64,000 bases of DNA from Actinacidiphila rubida (GTDB lineage Bacteria; Actinomycetota; Actinomycetes; Streptomycetales; Streptomycetaceae). Below are positions 33,110 to 41,459 of the stretch, one piece after another. Every line of letters starts with the position of its first letter. The stretch's first letter is position 1. Location of the stretch: NCBI RefSeq assembly GCF_900110255.1, contig NZ_FODD01000023.1, positions 95,974-159,973 of the forward strand. The letters run 5' to 3'. Position numbers and translations under genes: made by a program. The notes beneath the pieces were generated by a model. It had not been told where the DNA came from and searched no databases. It saw only the letters and a list, made by a program, of their open reading frames with translations.

Positions 33110-33643
33110 TCAGCCGCGCGGTGCGTCCAGCTCCGTGCGCCAGTCGTTGCACCGGATCGGGTTGCCCTTGGGGTACTCGAAGTCGCACTCCCCCATGAGC
33201 GCGAAGCCGGCCTTGCGGCAGACGGCATTGGACGCGGTGTGCCGCACCTTCGGGAAGGCGTGCAGGCGGCGGCGCGTGCCCTGGGCCGCGGCCTGCGCGG
33301 TGACGGCACGGGCCGCGGCGACGGCCACCCCGCGCCCCTGGAACTCCGGCAGCACGCCCCAGCCCGTCTCGAACACGGGCTCGTCCTGCCAGGTGATGCC
33401 CCAGAAGCCGATGGACCCGGCCACCTCACCCGTCTCCTCGAGCAGGACGGCGTACATCCGGCCGTCGTCCCCGCCGATGCGCTGGTAGCGCGCGTGGCGG
33501 TCGAGCAGGGCCTGCTCGCTCTCGGGTCCGCCGAGGTGCTCGGTCATCTCCGGGGCGTTGGTGCGGCGCAGCAGCCACAGGTCGTCCGGCGACCACGGGC
33601 GGAGCCGGACTGCGGCAGGCGTGCGGCCAGGTGAGTTCTCCAT
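33110..33643 (-). CDS. GNAT-family N-acetyltransferase
   Basis: A 177-residue acetyl-CoA-dependent acetyltransferase of the RimJ/RimL-like type. VRLRPWSPDDLWLLRR opens the fold; the central EVAGSIGFWGITW strand and the acetyl-CoA loop EFQGRGVAVAAARAV follow, then NAVCRKAGFALMGECDFEY near the end. The substrate is unknown. ATG 33643 is the start that places the first strand correctly. The ldt gene begins 109 bp downstream on the same strand, so read-through is possible. Confidence 0.88.
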   Translation of the reverse strand: MENSPGRTPAAVRLRPWSPDDLWLLRRTNAPEMTEHLGGPESEQALLDRHARYQRIGGDDGRMYAVLLEETGEVAGSIGFWGITWQDEPVFETGWGVLPEFQGRGVAVAAARAVTAQAAAQGTRRRLHAFPKVRHTASNAVCRKAGFALMGECDFEYPKGNPIRCNDWRTELDAPRG

Positions 33644-33834
33644 GCCGCGCACGGTACGCCGGGGGTCCGACAGCGGACCCGGGCAGGCGGGGCGGGGTCC
33701 TGGGGCGCAGGACGGGCGTCCGGGCCGCACGAGGGGCCCCGGACAGAAGAGTGCCCCGGCCGGGACGGGGGGACCAGGCCGGGGCAGACAGGGGGAGGAC
33801 GGTTCGGCGCCGCCACTCGTCTTTAGTTTAACAC

Positions 33835-34437
33835 TCAATGAGCGTAGTCGAAGCCGTGCGGCGCGGCACTGGTCCGCATCGCGGTCCCGGCGGGCACGGC
33901 GGGCCCCCCCGGGGCTCCGGCCGCCTCTCCCGCGGCTCCCTGGGCGGCGGCGGCCGGCGGGGCGGCGAGGGGGCCGTGCAGGGGCGCCGCGGGGGTGAGG
34001 ACGCCGCCGAGGACGTCGCAGAACTTGCGGCCGTCGGCAGGCAGGTCCCGCCGCCAGGCCATGGCCACCAGGGGGGCCATGAGGACCAGGGCGGCACTGA
34101 GCGAGCTGGTGACCGACAGGCGCACCAGCGTCCCGTCGGCGTGCGGCAGGAGGTCGAAGGCGTACAGGGGCACCTGGGTGCCGAACGGGCTCCACATGCG
34201 CTCGCCGCGGAACGCTATCCGCCGGCACGGCTCGAAGTCCGCGCACACCAGGACGTGCGGACGGCGCCTGCCGGGGAACCGGTAGTGGTAGACCGCGTGG
34301 GGGCCGGGGGTCACGAAGGTCGCTTCGACGGAGGCGACGCCGGAGCTCCAGAGGGCGAGATTGCGGGCGTCGGCGAGAAAGTCGAAGACCTCCGCGGCGG
34401 GCCTAGACACGAACACGTTCGTGGACACGCTCGGCAT
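33835..34437 (-). CDS. SRPBCC-family (polyketide cyclase-like) protein
   Basis: A 200-residue protein. Residues 1-140 fit the START/SRPBCC fold: SVSTNVFVSRPAAEVFDFLADARNLALW is the typical first strand and helices, and later strands follow in order. The hydrophobic SAALVLMAPLVAMAW segment near residue 120 sits where the long C-terminal helix is expected. The last 45 residues are Ala/Pro/Gly-rich. Such proteins bind hydrophobic ligands; none can be named. ATG 34437 has GGGGAGG 6 bp upstream. It is divergent from the universal stress protein gene. Confidence 0.82.
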   Translation of the reverse strand: MPSVSTNVFVSRPAAEVFDFLADARNLALWSSGVASVEATFVTPGPHAVYHYRFPGRRRPHVLVCADFEPCRRIAFRGERMWSPFGTQVPLYAFDLLPHADGTLVRLSVTSSLSAALVLMAPLVAMAWRRDLPADGRKFCDVLGGVLTPAAPLHGPLAAPPAAAAQGAAGEAAGAPGGPAVPAGTAMRTSAAPHGFDYAH

Positions 34438-34654
34438 CACAAACCTCCCCGGTAGCGGCGTGGACGGCGTGCCGCGCGGGCGCAGGACCGGGTGGGGCGG
34501 TGCGTGCGCCGGGCGGCGGCGAGCCGCCTGTTTCACTCCTCTCGAAAAGCGTGCCCCGCAAAAGGTCACATGTCGTGGCAATGAGCCCATTCGGGTGAGA
34601 ACGCCCAGTGATCGGAGTGGGGTGGGCCGGGCCGGGGGCCGATAGCCTGACCGC

Positions 34655-35119
34655 GTGGAGGAACAGCAGGTACCGGCGCGGTTCGAGCGCGGTACGGACG
34701 GCCCCAAGATGATCGTCGCCGGCCTCGACGGGTCCGAGTCGTCCTGGCGGGCGGCCGCCTATGCCGCCGGACTGGCCCGCCGGCAGAACGCCACGCTCGC
34801 ACTGGTGTACGTCCAGCCCTACCTGCCCGGCGGCGCGGCACTGGGCGTGCCGGTGTCCGAAGCGGAGACCGGGGTCGCCGAGCAGCTGCTCGCCCAGATA
34901 AGGGAGTCCGTGGAACGGGTGCGCGACACCTTCCGGGTCCGGTGGGAGTTCCACACCTTCCGCGGCGACCCCTACAACGGCCTGGCGACGGCCGCCGACC
35001 AGCTCACCGCGGACGCGGTCGTGGTCGGCGCCTCGGAGCGCGCCGGGCACCGGTTCGTCGGCTCGGTCGCCGTCCGGCTGGTCAAGACCGGGCGGTGGCC
35101 GGTCACCGTCGTCCCGTGA
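34655..35119 (+). CDS. Universal stress protein
   Basis: A 154-residue UspA-domain protein with an adenine-nucleotide-binding alpha/beta fold. The first strand is KMIVAGLDGSESSWRA and the later VVVGASERAGHRFVGSVAVRLVKTG resembles the G-2X-G-9X-G(S/T) ATP-binding motif, with the final strand WPVTVVP. The start may be GTG 34655 or ATG 34709, which would begin at the first strand; no ribosome site decides. It ends 22 bp from the convergent winged-helix gene. Confidence 0.88.
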   Translation: MEEQQVPARFERGTDGPKMIVAGLDGSESSWRAAAYAAGLARRQNATLALVYVQPYLPGGAALGVPVSEAETGVAEQLLAQIRESVERVRDTFRVRWEFHTFRGDPYNGLATAADQLTADAVVVGASERAGHRFVGSVAVRLVKTGRWPVTVVP

Positions 35120-35141
35120 CCCGGCGCGCTGGGCGGGCCGG

Positions 35142-35771
35142 CTAGCCCGCGGCCGGCGCGGGGGCGTACTTGTAGCCGACCCGCCGCACGGTCACGATGC
35201 TCCCCCGGTGTTCGGCACCGAGTTTGCGGCGCAGCCGGGCCACGTGAACGTCCACCGTCCGGCCGTCGCCGATGTGGCCGTATCCCCACACCGTGGTGAC
35301 GAGCTGGTCGCGGGTGTGCACGCGGTGCGGGTGGGCGACCAGGTGGGCGAGCAACTCGAATTCCAGGTAGGTGAGTTCGAGCGGCCGGCCGTCGACCTCG
35401 GCGATCCTGCGCTCGGTGTCGACGCGCAACGGGGAGGCGTCGTCGGGCGCGGGCGGCGGCCCGGCCGACGCGGCGGCACCGGGCTCCGCGGGCACCAGGA
35501 CGAGGTAGCCGACCATCGGCGTCCCGCCGGCGACGGCGGCGAGCACGTGGCCGGGGGCGGGCATCCAGGTGGCGCCGGGCGGCAGGAAGTCCGGAGCGGG
35601 CGGCGCCTCGTCGCCGCGCACGGCACGCAGGTGCGGCCGGGCGGCGGCCTGGCCCGGCGCCGTGAGGGCGCCGGGCGCGGACGCGTGCGGGCCCGCGGAG
35701 CCGGCGGGGCGGGAGGGCCGGGGAGGGCCGGCCGGAGCGGTCAGGGGCGGGATGGAGGTCACGTTCGACAT
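35142..35771 (-). CDS. OmpR/PhoB-type winged-helix regulator without receiver domain
   Basis: A 209-residue DNA-binding protein. The N-terminal half is low complexity plus a short strand-rich part (HVLAAVAGGTPMVGYLVLVP). Residues about 115-205 are a trans_reg_C winged helix: RPLELTYLEFELLAHLVAHPHRVHTRDQLVTTVWGY, then GRTVDVHVARLRRKLG and VRRVGYKYAP. There is no phosphorylation domain and no kinase gene nearby, so it is not a standard two-component regulator. It may sit in one unit with the small ORF upstream (35862-35990). Confidence 0.87.
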   Translation of the reverse strand: MSNVTSIPPLTAPAGPPRPSRPAGSAGPHASAPGALTAPGQAAARPHLRAVRGDEAPPAPDFLPPGATWMPAPGHVLAAVAGGTPMVGYLVLVPAEPGAAASAGPPPAPDDASPLRVDTERRIAEVDGRPLELTYLEFELLAHLVAHPHRVHTRDQLVTTVWGYGHIGDGRTVDVHVARLRRKLGAEHRGSIVTVRRVGYKYAPAPAAG

Positions 35772-35861
35772 GGGTTCGGCTCTTTCGCGCGAAGGGTCGT
35801 GGGACTCCGTGTGCGCGGGACCGGGGTGCTGACGGCGGCGGCCGGTGCGGCCGCGGGCGGG

Positions 35862-35990
35862 TCAGCGGGAGGTGCGGGTCCGCGCGGGGATCGCGCGGCA
35901 ACACCAGCGGTCGAAGTGGTACTCCTGCCGGGACGGCCAGAAGGGCTCGAGGTCGAGTCGACCTGTCCCGGTGTCAGTAGCGCTGGCCAT
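35862..35990 (-). CDS. Possible 42-residue protein
   Basis: A short frame on the minus strand encodes MASATDTGTG, then RLDLEPFWPSRQEYHFDRWC and a basic tail. The aromatic/charged centre is unlike random GC-rich translation and has a paired Cys-Cys. It precedes the winged-helix gene by 90 bp in the same direction. The G-rich run before its ATG is close to the start codon. I do not recognise the family; conservation would decide whether it is real. Confidence 0.45.
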   Translation of the reverse strand: MASATDTGTGRLDLEPFWPSRQEYHFDRWCCRAIPARTRTSR

Positions 35991-36159
35991 GCCCCCCATT
36001 GAACCAGACGGGGCACGCGGGATGTGAGGGGTCCGGCCGCACGGGCCGGTGGTGGCGGACGCCCGGCACGGGCGGGACGCGGCGCTCGGGCGGCGCGCCC
36101 CGGGCGCCGCGCGGGGAGAGCGCGGGTTTAGGCTGGGTCGTCCACTGAAGGAGACCACC

Positions 36160-36303
36160 ATGCAGATCCACCACCTGATGAGCCTCGCGGTCGACAACTC
36201 GTCGGGCCCGGGGCCGGTGATGCGCACCGTCCTCGTCGGCTCGGTGGTCGGCGTCGTGCTGCTGGCGTGGTTCGTGCTGCGCGGCTACGGCAAGAAGGAC
36301 TAG
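36160..36303 (+). CDS. Small single-pass membrane protein
   Basis: A 47-residue protein with a polar N-terminus (MQIHHLMSLAVDNSSGPGPV), one transmembrane helix (TVLVGSVVGVVLLAWFVL) and a positively charged end (RGYGKKD), giving an N-out, C-in orientation by the positive-inside rule. GAAGGAG lies 6 bp before ATG 36160, a strong ribosome site. The family is unknown; size and layout resemble small membrane proteins that modulate larger partners. It stands between divergent and convergent neighbours, so it is its own unit. Confidence 0.75.
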   Translation: MQIHHLMSLAVDNSSGPGPVMRTVLVGSVVGVVLLAWFVLRGYGKKD

Positions 36304-36394
36304 CCGGAACGACGGGCGGGGACGGCGCCGGTGCGCCGCCCCCGTTCCTGTGCCGTCTCGTGTACCGGTTCCCGTACCGCCGCGGAACGGTCGC

Positions 36395-37624
36395 TCAGCG
36401 GATCGGCAGCCCGGACAGCGTGCGGGCGATCACCAGCCGCTGGATCTCGCTGGTGCCCTCGAAGATCGTGTAGATCGCGCTGTCCCGGTGCATCCGCTCC
36501 ACCGGGTACTCCCGGGTGTAGCCGTTGCCGCCGAGGATCTGGATGGCCTGGGCGGTGACCTTCTTGGCGGTCTCGCTGGCGAACAGCTTGGACATCGAGC
36601 CCTCGGCCGAGGTGAAGGGCCGGCCGGCGGTCGCCATCCACGAGGCGCGCCACACCAGCAGCCGCGCGGCGTCGATCTGGGTGCGCATGTCGGCCAGCTG
36701 GAAGGCCACGCCCTGGTTGTCGATGATCGGGCGGCCGAACTGCTCGCGGCCGGTGGCGTATTCGAGGGCGTACTCGTAGGCCGCCCGGGCGGTGCCGACG
36801 GCCATCGCGCCCACCGCGGGCCGGGACGCCTCGAACGTGGCCATCGCGGCGTTCTTCACACGCTCCCCGTCGCCGCTGCGGGCGCGCTCGCGAGCCCGGG
36901 CGAGGCGCTCGTCGAGCTTGTCCTTCCCGCCGAGCAGGCAGTCGCCGGGGACCCGGACGCCGTCGAGCACGACCTCGGCGGTGTGCGAGGCGCGGATGCC
37001 GTGCTTCTTGAACTTCTGGCCCTGGGAGAGGCCGGGGGTGCCCGCCGGGACGATGAAGGAGGCGTGGCCCTTGGTGCCGAGTTCCGGGTCGACGACGGCG
37101 ACGACAACGTGGACGTTGGCGATGCCGCCGTTGGTGGCCCAGGTCTTGGTGCCGTTGATCACCCACTCGTCCTTGGCCTCGTCGTAGACGGCCCGGGTGC
37201 GCATCGCACCCACGTCGGAGCCGGCGTCGGGCTCGGAGGAGCAGAAGGCGGCGACCTTCACATCGTCCGCGTCGCCGTACATCTGCGGGACCCAGGTGCC
37301 GATCTGCTCCTCGGTGCCGTTGGCGAGCACGCCGACGGCGGCCAGCCCGGTGCCGACGATGGACAGGGCGATCCCCGCGTCGCCCCAGAACAGCTCCTCC
37401 ATCGCCATCGGGATGCCGAGGCCGGTGGGGTCGAAGAACTGCTGGGCGTAGAAGTCCAGGGAGTACAGTCCGATCTTGGCCGCCTCCTGGATGATCGGCC
37501 AGGGGGTCTCCTCGCGCTCGTCCCATTCAGCGGCGGCCGGGCGCATCACGTCGGCGGCGAACCCGTGGATCCAGTCCCGCACGGACTTCTGGTCGTCGTT
37601 GAGCTCGAGCGAGAAGTCGCCCAT
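36395..37624 (-). CDS. Acyl-CoA dehydrogenase
   Basis: A 409-residue FAD-dependent enzyme. It carries FCSSEPDAGSDVGAMRTRA, WATNGG, QILGGNGYTREYPVERMHRDSAIY and the catalytic Glu in IFEGTSE near the end. Overall it resembles long-chain or branched-chain dehydrogenases of actinobacterial beta-oxidation. An insertion of charged sequence (DKLDERLARARERARSGDGERVKN, about residues 230-255) lies between the middle and C-terminal domains. ATG 37624 has GGAGGGG 4 bp upstream; the GTG four codons earlier is less likely. The divergent TetR gene and the palindromes between them suggest joint control. Confidence 0.92.
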   Translation of the reverse strand: MGDFSLELNDDQKSVRDWIHGFAADVMRPAAAEWDEREETPWPIIQEAAKIGLYSLDFYAQQFFDPTGLGIPMAMEELFWGDAGIALSIVGTGLAAVGVLANGTEEQIGTWVPQMYGDADDVKVAAFCSSEPDAGSDVGAMRTRAVYDEAKDEWVINGTKTWATNGGIANVHVVVAVVDPELGTKGHASFIVPAGTPGLSQGQKFKKHGIRASHTAEVVLDGVRVPGDCLLGGKDKLDERLARARERARSGDGERVKNAAMATFEASRPAVGAMAVGTARAAYEYALEYATGREQFGRPIIDNQGVAFQLADMRTQIDAARLLVWRASWMATAGRPFTSAEGSMSKLFASETAKKVTAQAIQILGGNGYTREYPVERMHRDSAIYTIFEGTSEIQRLVIARTLSGLPIR

Positions 37625-37642
37625 GGTCCCCTCCACGTGCTG

Positions 37643-37680
37643 GTTACTTGCGGTAACAGCAGTCTGTTACCGACGGGTAA
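37643..37680. promoter_or_regulatory. Overlapping palindrome array, probable TetR operators
   Basis: Three overlapping inverted repeats use the half-site GGTAAC: GTTAC-N5-GTAAC (37643-37657), the perfect GGTAACAG-N4-CTGTTACC (37652-37671) and TTACC-N4-GGTAA (37667-37680). They lie between the divergent acyl-CoA dehydrogenase and TetR genes and would let one or two dimers cover both promoters. Confidence 0.75.
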
Positions 37681-37786
37681 GGAATGTCAACTCCCCCCTA
37701 CCCGGACGAACGGGACCCTGTGGGGTGTTACGTTGCGCAGACCAGCGGATATCGAAGCTGGATTCGAACACCACAGGGAGGCGTCG

Positions 37787-38434
37787 GTGGAGACCGGCCA
37801 GCGCGGGGACCAGCGGACGGCCAGCGAGCGGCGGCGACACGAGCTGCTCGAGGCGGCCGAGCGCGTGGTACTGCGGGACGGCCCCGAGGCATCCATGAAC
37901 GCGATCGCCGCCGAGGCGGGGATCACCAAGCCCATCCTCTACCGGCACTTCGGCGACAAGAGCGGCCTGTACCGGGCCCTGGCCCGCCGCCACACCGACG
38001 CGCTGCTCGGCACGCTGCGCGCCGCCCTGGACTCCCCCGGCGACCGCAGGGACCGGGTGGAGGCGACGCTGCACGCCTACCTGTCGGCGATCGAGTCCCG
38101 GCCGCAGGTCTACCGGTTCCTGATGCACCCGGCGGAGACCCCGGCCGGCGACGGCGAGAAGGGTTTCGACGTCGGACGGCACACCGCCCCGCTGCTGCGG
38201 CGGATGGGCGAGGACCTCGCCGAGGTGATCGCCGAGCGCCTGGACCTCGGCCCGGACGCCCCGCTGGTGGCCCGCGTCTGGGGCCACGGCATCGTCGGCA
38301 TGATGTACGCCGCCGGGGACTGGTGGCTGGGTGAACGCCCCTGCACGCGCGACGAGTTGGTGCGCAGTCTGGCCGACCTGCTGTGGGGCCGGCTGGCCGC
38401 GGTCGAGGACCGGGCAGGCAGCCAGGGCTTCTGA
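37787..38434 (+). CDS. TetR-family transcriptional regulator
   Basis: A 215-residue regulator with an N-terminal HTH (RRRHELLEAAERVVLRDGPEA, SMNAIAAEAGITKPILYRHFGDKSGLY, about residues 12-62) and a helical ligand domain containing SAIESRPQVYRFLMHP and HGIVGMMYAAGDWWL. It resembles TetR proteins of fatty-acid degradation in actinobacteria. GTG 37787 has GGGAGG 5 bp upstream. It is divergent from an acyl-CoA dehydrogenase gene and 106 bp from the palindrome array, so autoregulation and control of the dehydrogenase are likely. An acyl-CoA effector is inference. Confidence 0.9.
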   Translation: METGQRGDQRTASERRRHELLEAAERVVLRDGPEASMNAIAAEAGITKPILYRHFGDKSGLYRALARRHTDALLGTLRAALDSPGDRRDRVEATLHAYLSAIESRPQVYRFLMHPAETPAGDGEKGFDVGRHTAPLLRRMGEDLAEVIAERLDLGPDAPLVARVWGHGIVGMMYAAGDWWLGERPCTRDELVRSLADLLWGRLAAVEDRAGSQGF

Positions 38435-38523
38435 GCCGCCCGCGGCCGACCCGGCCGGGCGGACGCCCCCACGACTCGGCGCCCCGGCCGCGCGCCGGCC
38501 GGCCGCGCCCGCTGCGCGCCGGC

Positions 38524-39069
38524 TCACACGCCCCCGGACCGCTCGGCCCTGCGCGCCCCGCGCAGGGCTCGGTAGCGGCGCAGGCCGCGCAGCCGGTCGG
38601 TGTAGACGGTGCCCTCCAGGTGGTCGTACTCGTGCTGCAGGCACCGGGCGAAGAACCCGGTGCCGCTCACGGTCAGGGCGTTCCCCATCGCGTCGAACCC
38701 CTCGAGCGCCGTCTCGTCGTAGCGCCGGGTGCCCGCCTCCACCCCGGGCACCGACAGGCACCCCTCGGCGCCGGTGACCTCGACGCCGTCGAGGAGCACC
38801 AGCCGCGGGTTGACCAGATGGCCGAGGTGCCGGACGTCCTCGTCGTCGGGGCAGTCGTAGACGAACACCCGCAGCGGCACGCCGATCTGGTTGGCGGCCA
38901 GGCCCACTCCCCCGGCCGCGTACATCGAGGCGAACAGGTCCTCCACCAGCCGCAGCAGGGGGGCGCCGAACTCGGTCGCCGGGCCGCAGGGAACGTGCAG
39001 CACGGGGTCGCCGAGCAGCCGAACGGGGTGAACGGTGCCGGTGCTGCCGGGAATACTGCCGCGTCGCAT
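38524..39069 (-). CDS. def: Peptide deformylase
   Basis: A 181-residue metalloenzyme that removes the N-formyl group from new proteins. The three motifs are complete: GVGLAANQIG (motif 1), EGCLSVPG with the metal Cys (motif 2) and QHEYDHLEG with both His ligands and the catalytic Glu (motif 3). The C-terminus is basic. The start at ATG 39069 lacks a clear ribosome site. It is divergent from murT with a 167-bp gap. Streptomycetes usually have several deformylases, so this may be one of a set. Confidence 0.93.
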   Translation of the reverse strand: MRRGSIPGSTGTVHPVRLLGDPVLHVPCGPATEFGAPLLRLVEDLFASMYAAGGVGLAANQIGVPLRVFVYDCPDDEDVRHLGHLVNPRLVLLDGVEVTGAEGCLSVPGVEAGTRRYDETALEGFDAMGNALTVSGTGFFARCLQHEYDHLEGTVYTDRLRGLRRYRALRGARRAERSGGV

Positions 39070-39236
39070 GCGGCTCAGCGTATGCGGCGGCCGGGGCGCC
39101 GCGGTGCCAGGTCGCCGCGCGGAGTCGATAGGCTGAGCCCGACCGGAACCCGCAGGCCGGGCGATCGGCCGAGGGAGCGGAGGTCCGGCCCCGCCAGGGC
39201 AGCGGCGCGGCCGGGAGTCGAGGAGGAACACAGACG

Positions 39237-40475
39237 ATGTCAGGCAACTCTGAACCGCTGTCGCCGCGGGCCAAGCTGGCCGTGACGGCGGGCAGGGCCG
39301 CGGCGGCGGTGTCGCGTGTGGCGGGCCGCGGCAGCGGATCGGTGATCGGCGGCCGGGTGGCGCTCCGGTTCGACCCGGACCTGCTGGCCAGACTGGCCCG
39401 GCACCTCGACGTCGTGCTGGTCTCGGCGACGAACGGCAAGACCACGACGACCCGGCTGCTCGCCGAGGCGCTGCGGGCCAACGGCCAGGTGGTGTCCAAC
39501 GCGCTGGGCGCGAACATGCCCGCGGGGATCACCTCGGCGCTGGCCGGCGGCTCGGAGGCGCGCTACGGCGTCATCGAGGTCGACGAGAAGTACCTGGCGG
39601 GCGTCGCCCGCGACGTCTCGCCGAAGGCCATCGCGCTGCTGAACCTCTCGCGCGACCAGCTGGACCGGGCCGCGGAGACGCGGATGCTCGCGGAGAAGTG
39701 GCGCGAGGGCCTGGCCGGCGTCGACGCGATCGTCATCGCCAACGCGGACGACCCGCTGATCGTCTGGGCCGCCTCGTCGAGCCCGACCGTGGTGTGGGTG
39801 GCGGCCGGGCAGGAGTGGAAGGACGACGCCTGGTCCTGCCCGTCCTGCGGCGGCGTCCTGCAGCGCCCGTCCGAGGACTGGTACTGCGCCGAGTGCGGGT
39901 TCCGCCGGCCCACGCCCACCTGGGCGCTGTCCGGCGACCACGTCGTCGACCCGTACGGCGTCGCCTGGCCGATCCACCTCCAGCTGCCGGGGCGGGCCAA
40001 CAAGTCCAACGCGGCCGTGTCCGCCGCCGCGGCGGCGGCCTTCGGCGTCGACCCCAAGGTCGCGCTGGAGCGCATGTACAAGGTCCAGGCGGTGGCCGGA
40101 CGGTACGACGTCGTCACCTACCAGGACCGCCAGCTGCGGCTGCTGCTGGCGAAGAACCCGGCCGGCTGGCTGGAGACCTTCTCCCTGATCGACCAGCCGC
40201 CCACCCCGGTGATCCTGTCGGTCAACGCGCGCGGCGCGGACGGCACGGACACCTCGTGGCTGTGGGACGTCGACTACACCCGGCTCGCCGGGCACCCGAT
40301 CCTGGTCATCGGCGACCGGAAGATGGACCTCGCGGTGCGGCTGGAGGTCGCCGGCCTGCAGTTCATGGTCTGCGCCGACCTGGACGAGGCGGTGCGCTCG
40401 GCGCCCCCCGGCCGGATCGAGTCGATCGCCAACTACACCGCCTTCCAGGACCTGCGCCGCAAGGTCGGCAACTGA
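39237..40475 (+). CDS. murT: Lipid II isoglutaminyl synthase, MurT subunit
   Basis: A 412-residue Mur-ligase-like subunit that activates the D-glutamate carboxyl of lipid II with ATP, so that GatD can amidate it. The P-loop is SATNGKTTTT (about 60-70), and a zinc ribbon inserted in the central domain is defined by Cys201, Cys204, Cys217 and Cys220. The C-terminal DUF1727 part contains NARGADGTDTSWLWDVDY, the aspartates implicated in catalysis. gatD follows 42 bp downstream. Amidated stems favour D,D- and L,D-cross-linking, relevant to the two L,D-transpeptidases in the window. Confidence 0.95.
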   Translation: MSGNSEPLSPRAKLAVTAGRAAAAVSRVAGRGSGSVIGGRVALRFDPDLLARLARHLDVVLVSATNGKTTTTRLLAEALRANGQVVSNALGANMPAGITSALAGGSEARYGVIEVDEKYLAGVARDVSPKAIALLNLSRDQLDRAAETRMLAEKWREGLAGVDAIVIANADDPLIVWAASSSPTVVWVAAGQEWKDDAWSCPSCGGVLQRPSEDWYCAECGFRRPTPTWALSGDHVVDPYGVAWPIHLQLPGRANKSNAAVSAAAAAAFGVDPKVALERMYKVQAVAGRYDVVTYQDRQLRLLLAKNPAGWLETFSLIDQPPTPVILSVNARGADGTDTSWLWDVDYTRLAGHPILVIGDRKMDLAVRLEVAGLQFMVCADLDEAVRSAPPGRIESIANYTAFQDLRRKVGN

Positions 40476-40517
40476 CCCTCGCCGACCGGTGCCGGCACCC
40501 GACAAGGAGAAGCACGC

Positions 40518-41246
40518 ATGAACGAGTCCAGCCTCCGTCTGGTCTGGGTCTACCCCGACCTGCTGAGCACCTACGGCGACCAGGGCAACGCGCTGGTGGT
40601 CGAGCGCCGCGCGCTGCAGCGCCGGGTGCCCGTCTCCCGGGTCGACGTCCGCTCGGACCAGCAGATCCCCACCTCCGGTGACATCTACCTCATCGGCGGC
40701 GGCGAGGACCGGCCGCAGCGGCTGGCCGCCGAGCGGCTGCGCCGCGACGGCGGGCTCAACCGTGCGGTGGCCAACGGCGCCATCGTGTTCTCGGTGTGCG
40801 CCGGCTACCAGATCCTCGGCCACGAGTTCGTCAACGACCTGGGCCGGCCGGAGCCGGGCCTGGGCCTGCTCGACGTGGTCAGCGTGCGCGGCGAGGGCGA
40901 GCGGTGCGTCGGCGACGTGCTGGCCGACATCGACCCCCAGCTCGGCCTGCCGCCGCTGACCGGTTTCGAGAACCACCAGGGCGTCACCCATCTCGGTCCG
41001 GCCGCCCGCCCGCTGGCGCGGCTGAGGGTCGGCAAGGGCAACGGGACCGGGGACGGCACCGAGGGCGCGTTCAACGACACCGTGTTCGGCACGTACATGC
41101 ACGGTCCGGTGATGGCCCGCAACCCGCACATCGCGGACCTGATGATCAAGCTGGCCCTCGACGTCAACGCCCTGCCGCCGGTGGACGACCAGTGGTACGA
41201 CGCGCTGCGGGCCGAGCGGATCGCCGCCGCGGTGCAGCCGGCCTGA
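40518..41246 (+). CDS. gatD: Lipid II isoglutaminyl synthase, glutamine amidotransferase subunit GatD
   Basis: A 242-residue class I amidotransferase (CobB/CobQ type) that frees ammonia from glutamine for MurT. The nucleophile is Cys94 in VFSVCAGYQILGHEF; the catalytic His lies in YMHGPVMARNPHIADL. The N-terminal VYPDLLSTYGDQGNALVVERRA is characteristic of GatD. It has its own GGAG-type site and is transcribed with murT. Confidence 0.95.
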   Translation: MNESSLRLVWVYPDLLSTYGDQGNALVVERRALQRRVPVSRVDVRSDQQIPTSGDIYLIGGGEDRPQRLAAERLRRDGGLNRAVANGAIVFSVCAGYQILGHEFVNDLGRPEPGLGLLDVVSVRGEGERCVGDVLADIDPQLGLPPLTGFENHQGVTHLGPAARPLARLRVGKGNGTGDGTEGAFNDTVFGTYMHGPVMARNPHIADLMIKLALDVNALPPVDDQWYDALRAERIAAAVQPA

Positions 41247-41459
41247 CCGGCCTCCCGGCCCGCGGCCGGGATGTTCATCCGGCGGTCCCGATCATGGCAG
41301 GGCGCCGTCGGTCCGTGTTCGGGTCGTGTTCGGGCAATCGTCAGGCGTCCGCACTGCGGTCGCCGTGGAGGCGGGCCCGCACGGCTCGGTAAACTTGCCG
41401 CGATCCATCCGGACGACGGGGTCCGGCCGTCCGGTCGAGGTGCAGGAGTAGCGAGAGCA

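Noticed and set aside
37771..37790. GGATTCGAAC resembling a tRNA T-loop on the minus strand
   Set aside because: No acceptor stem, anticodon arm or correct length surrounds it; it is leader sequence of the TetR gene.
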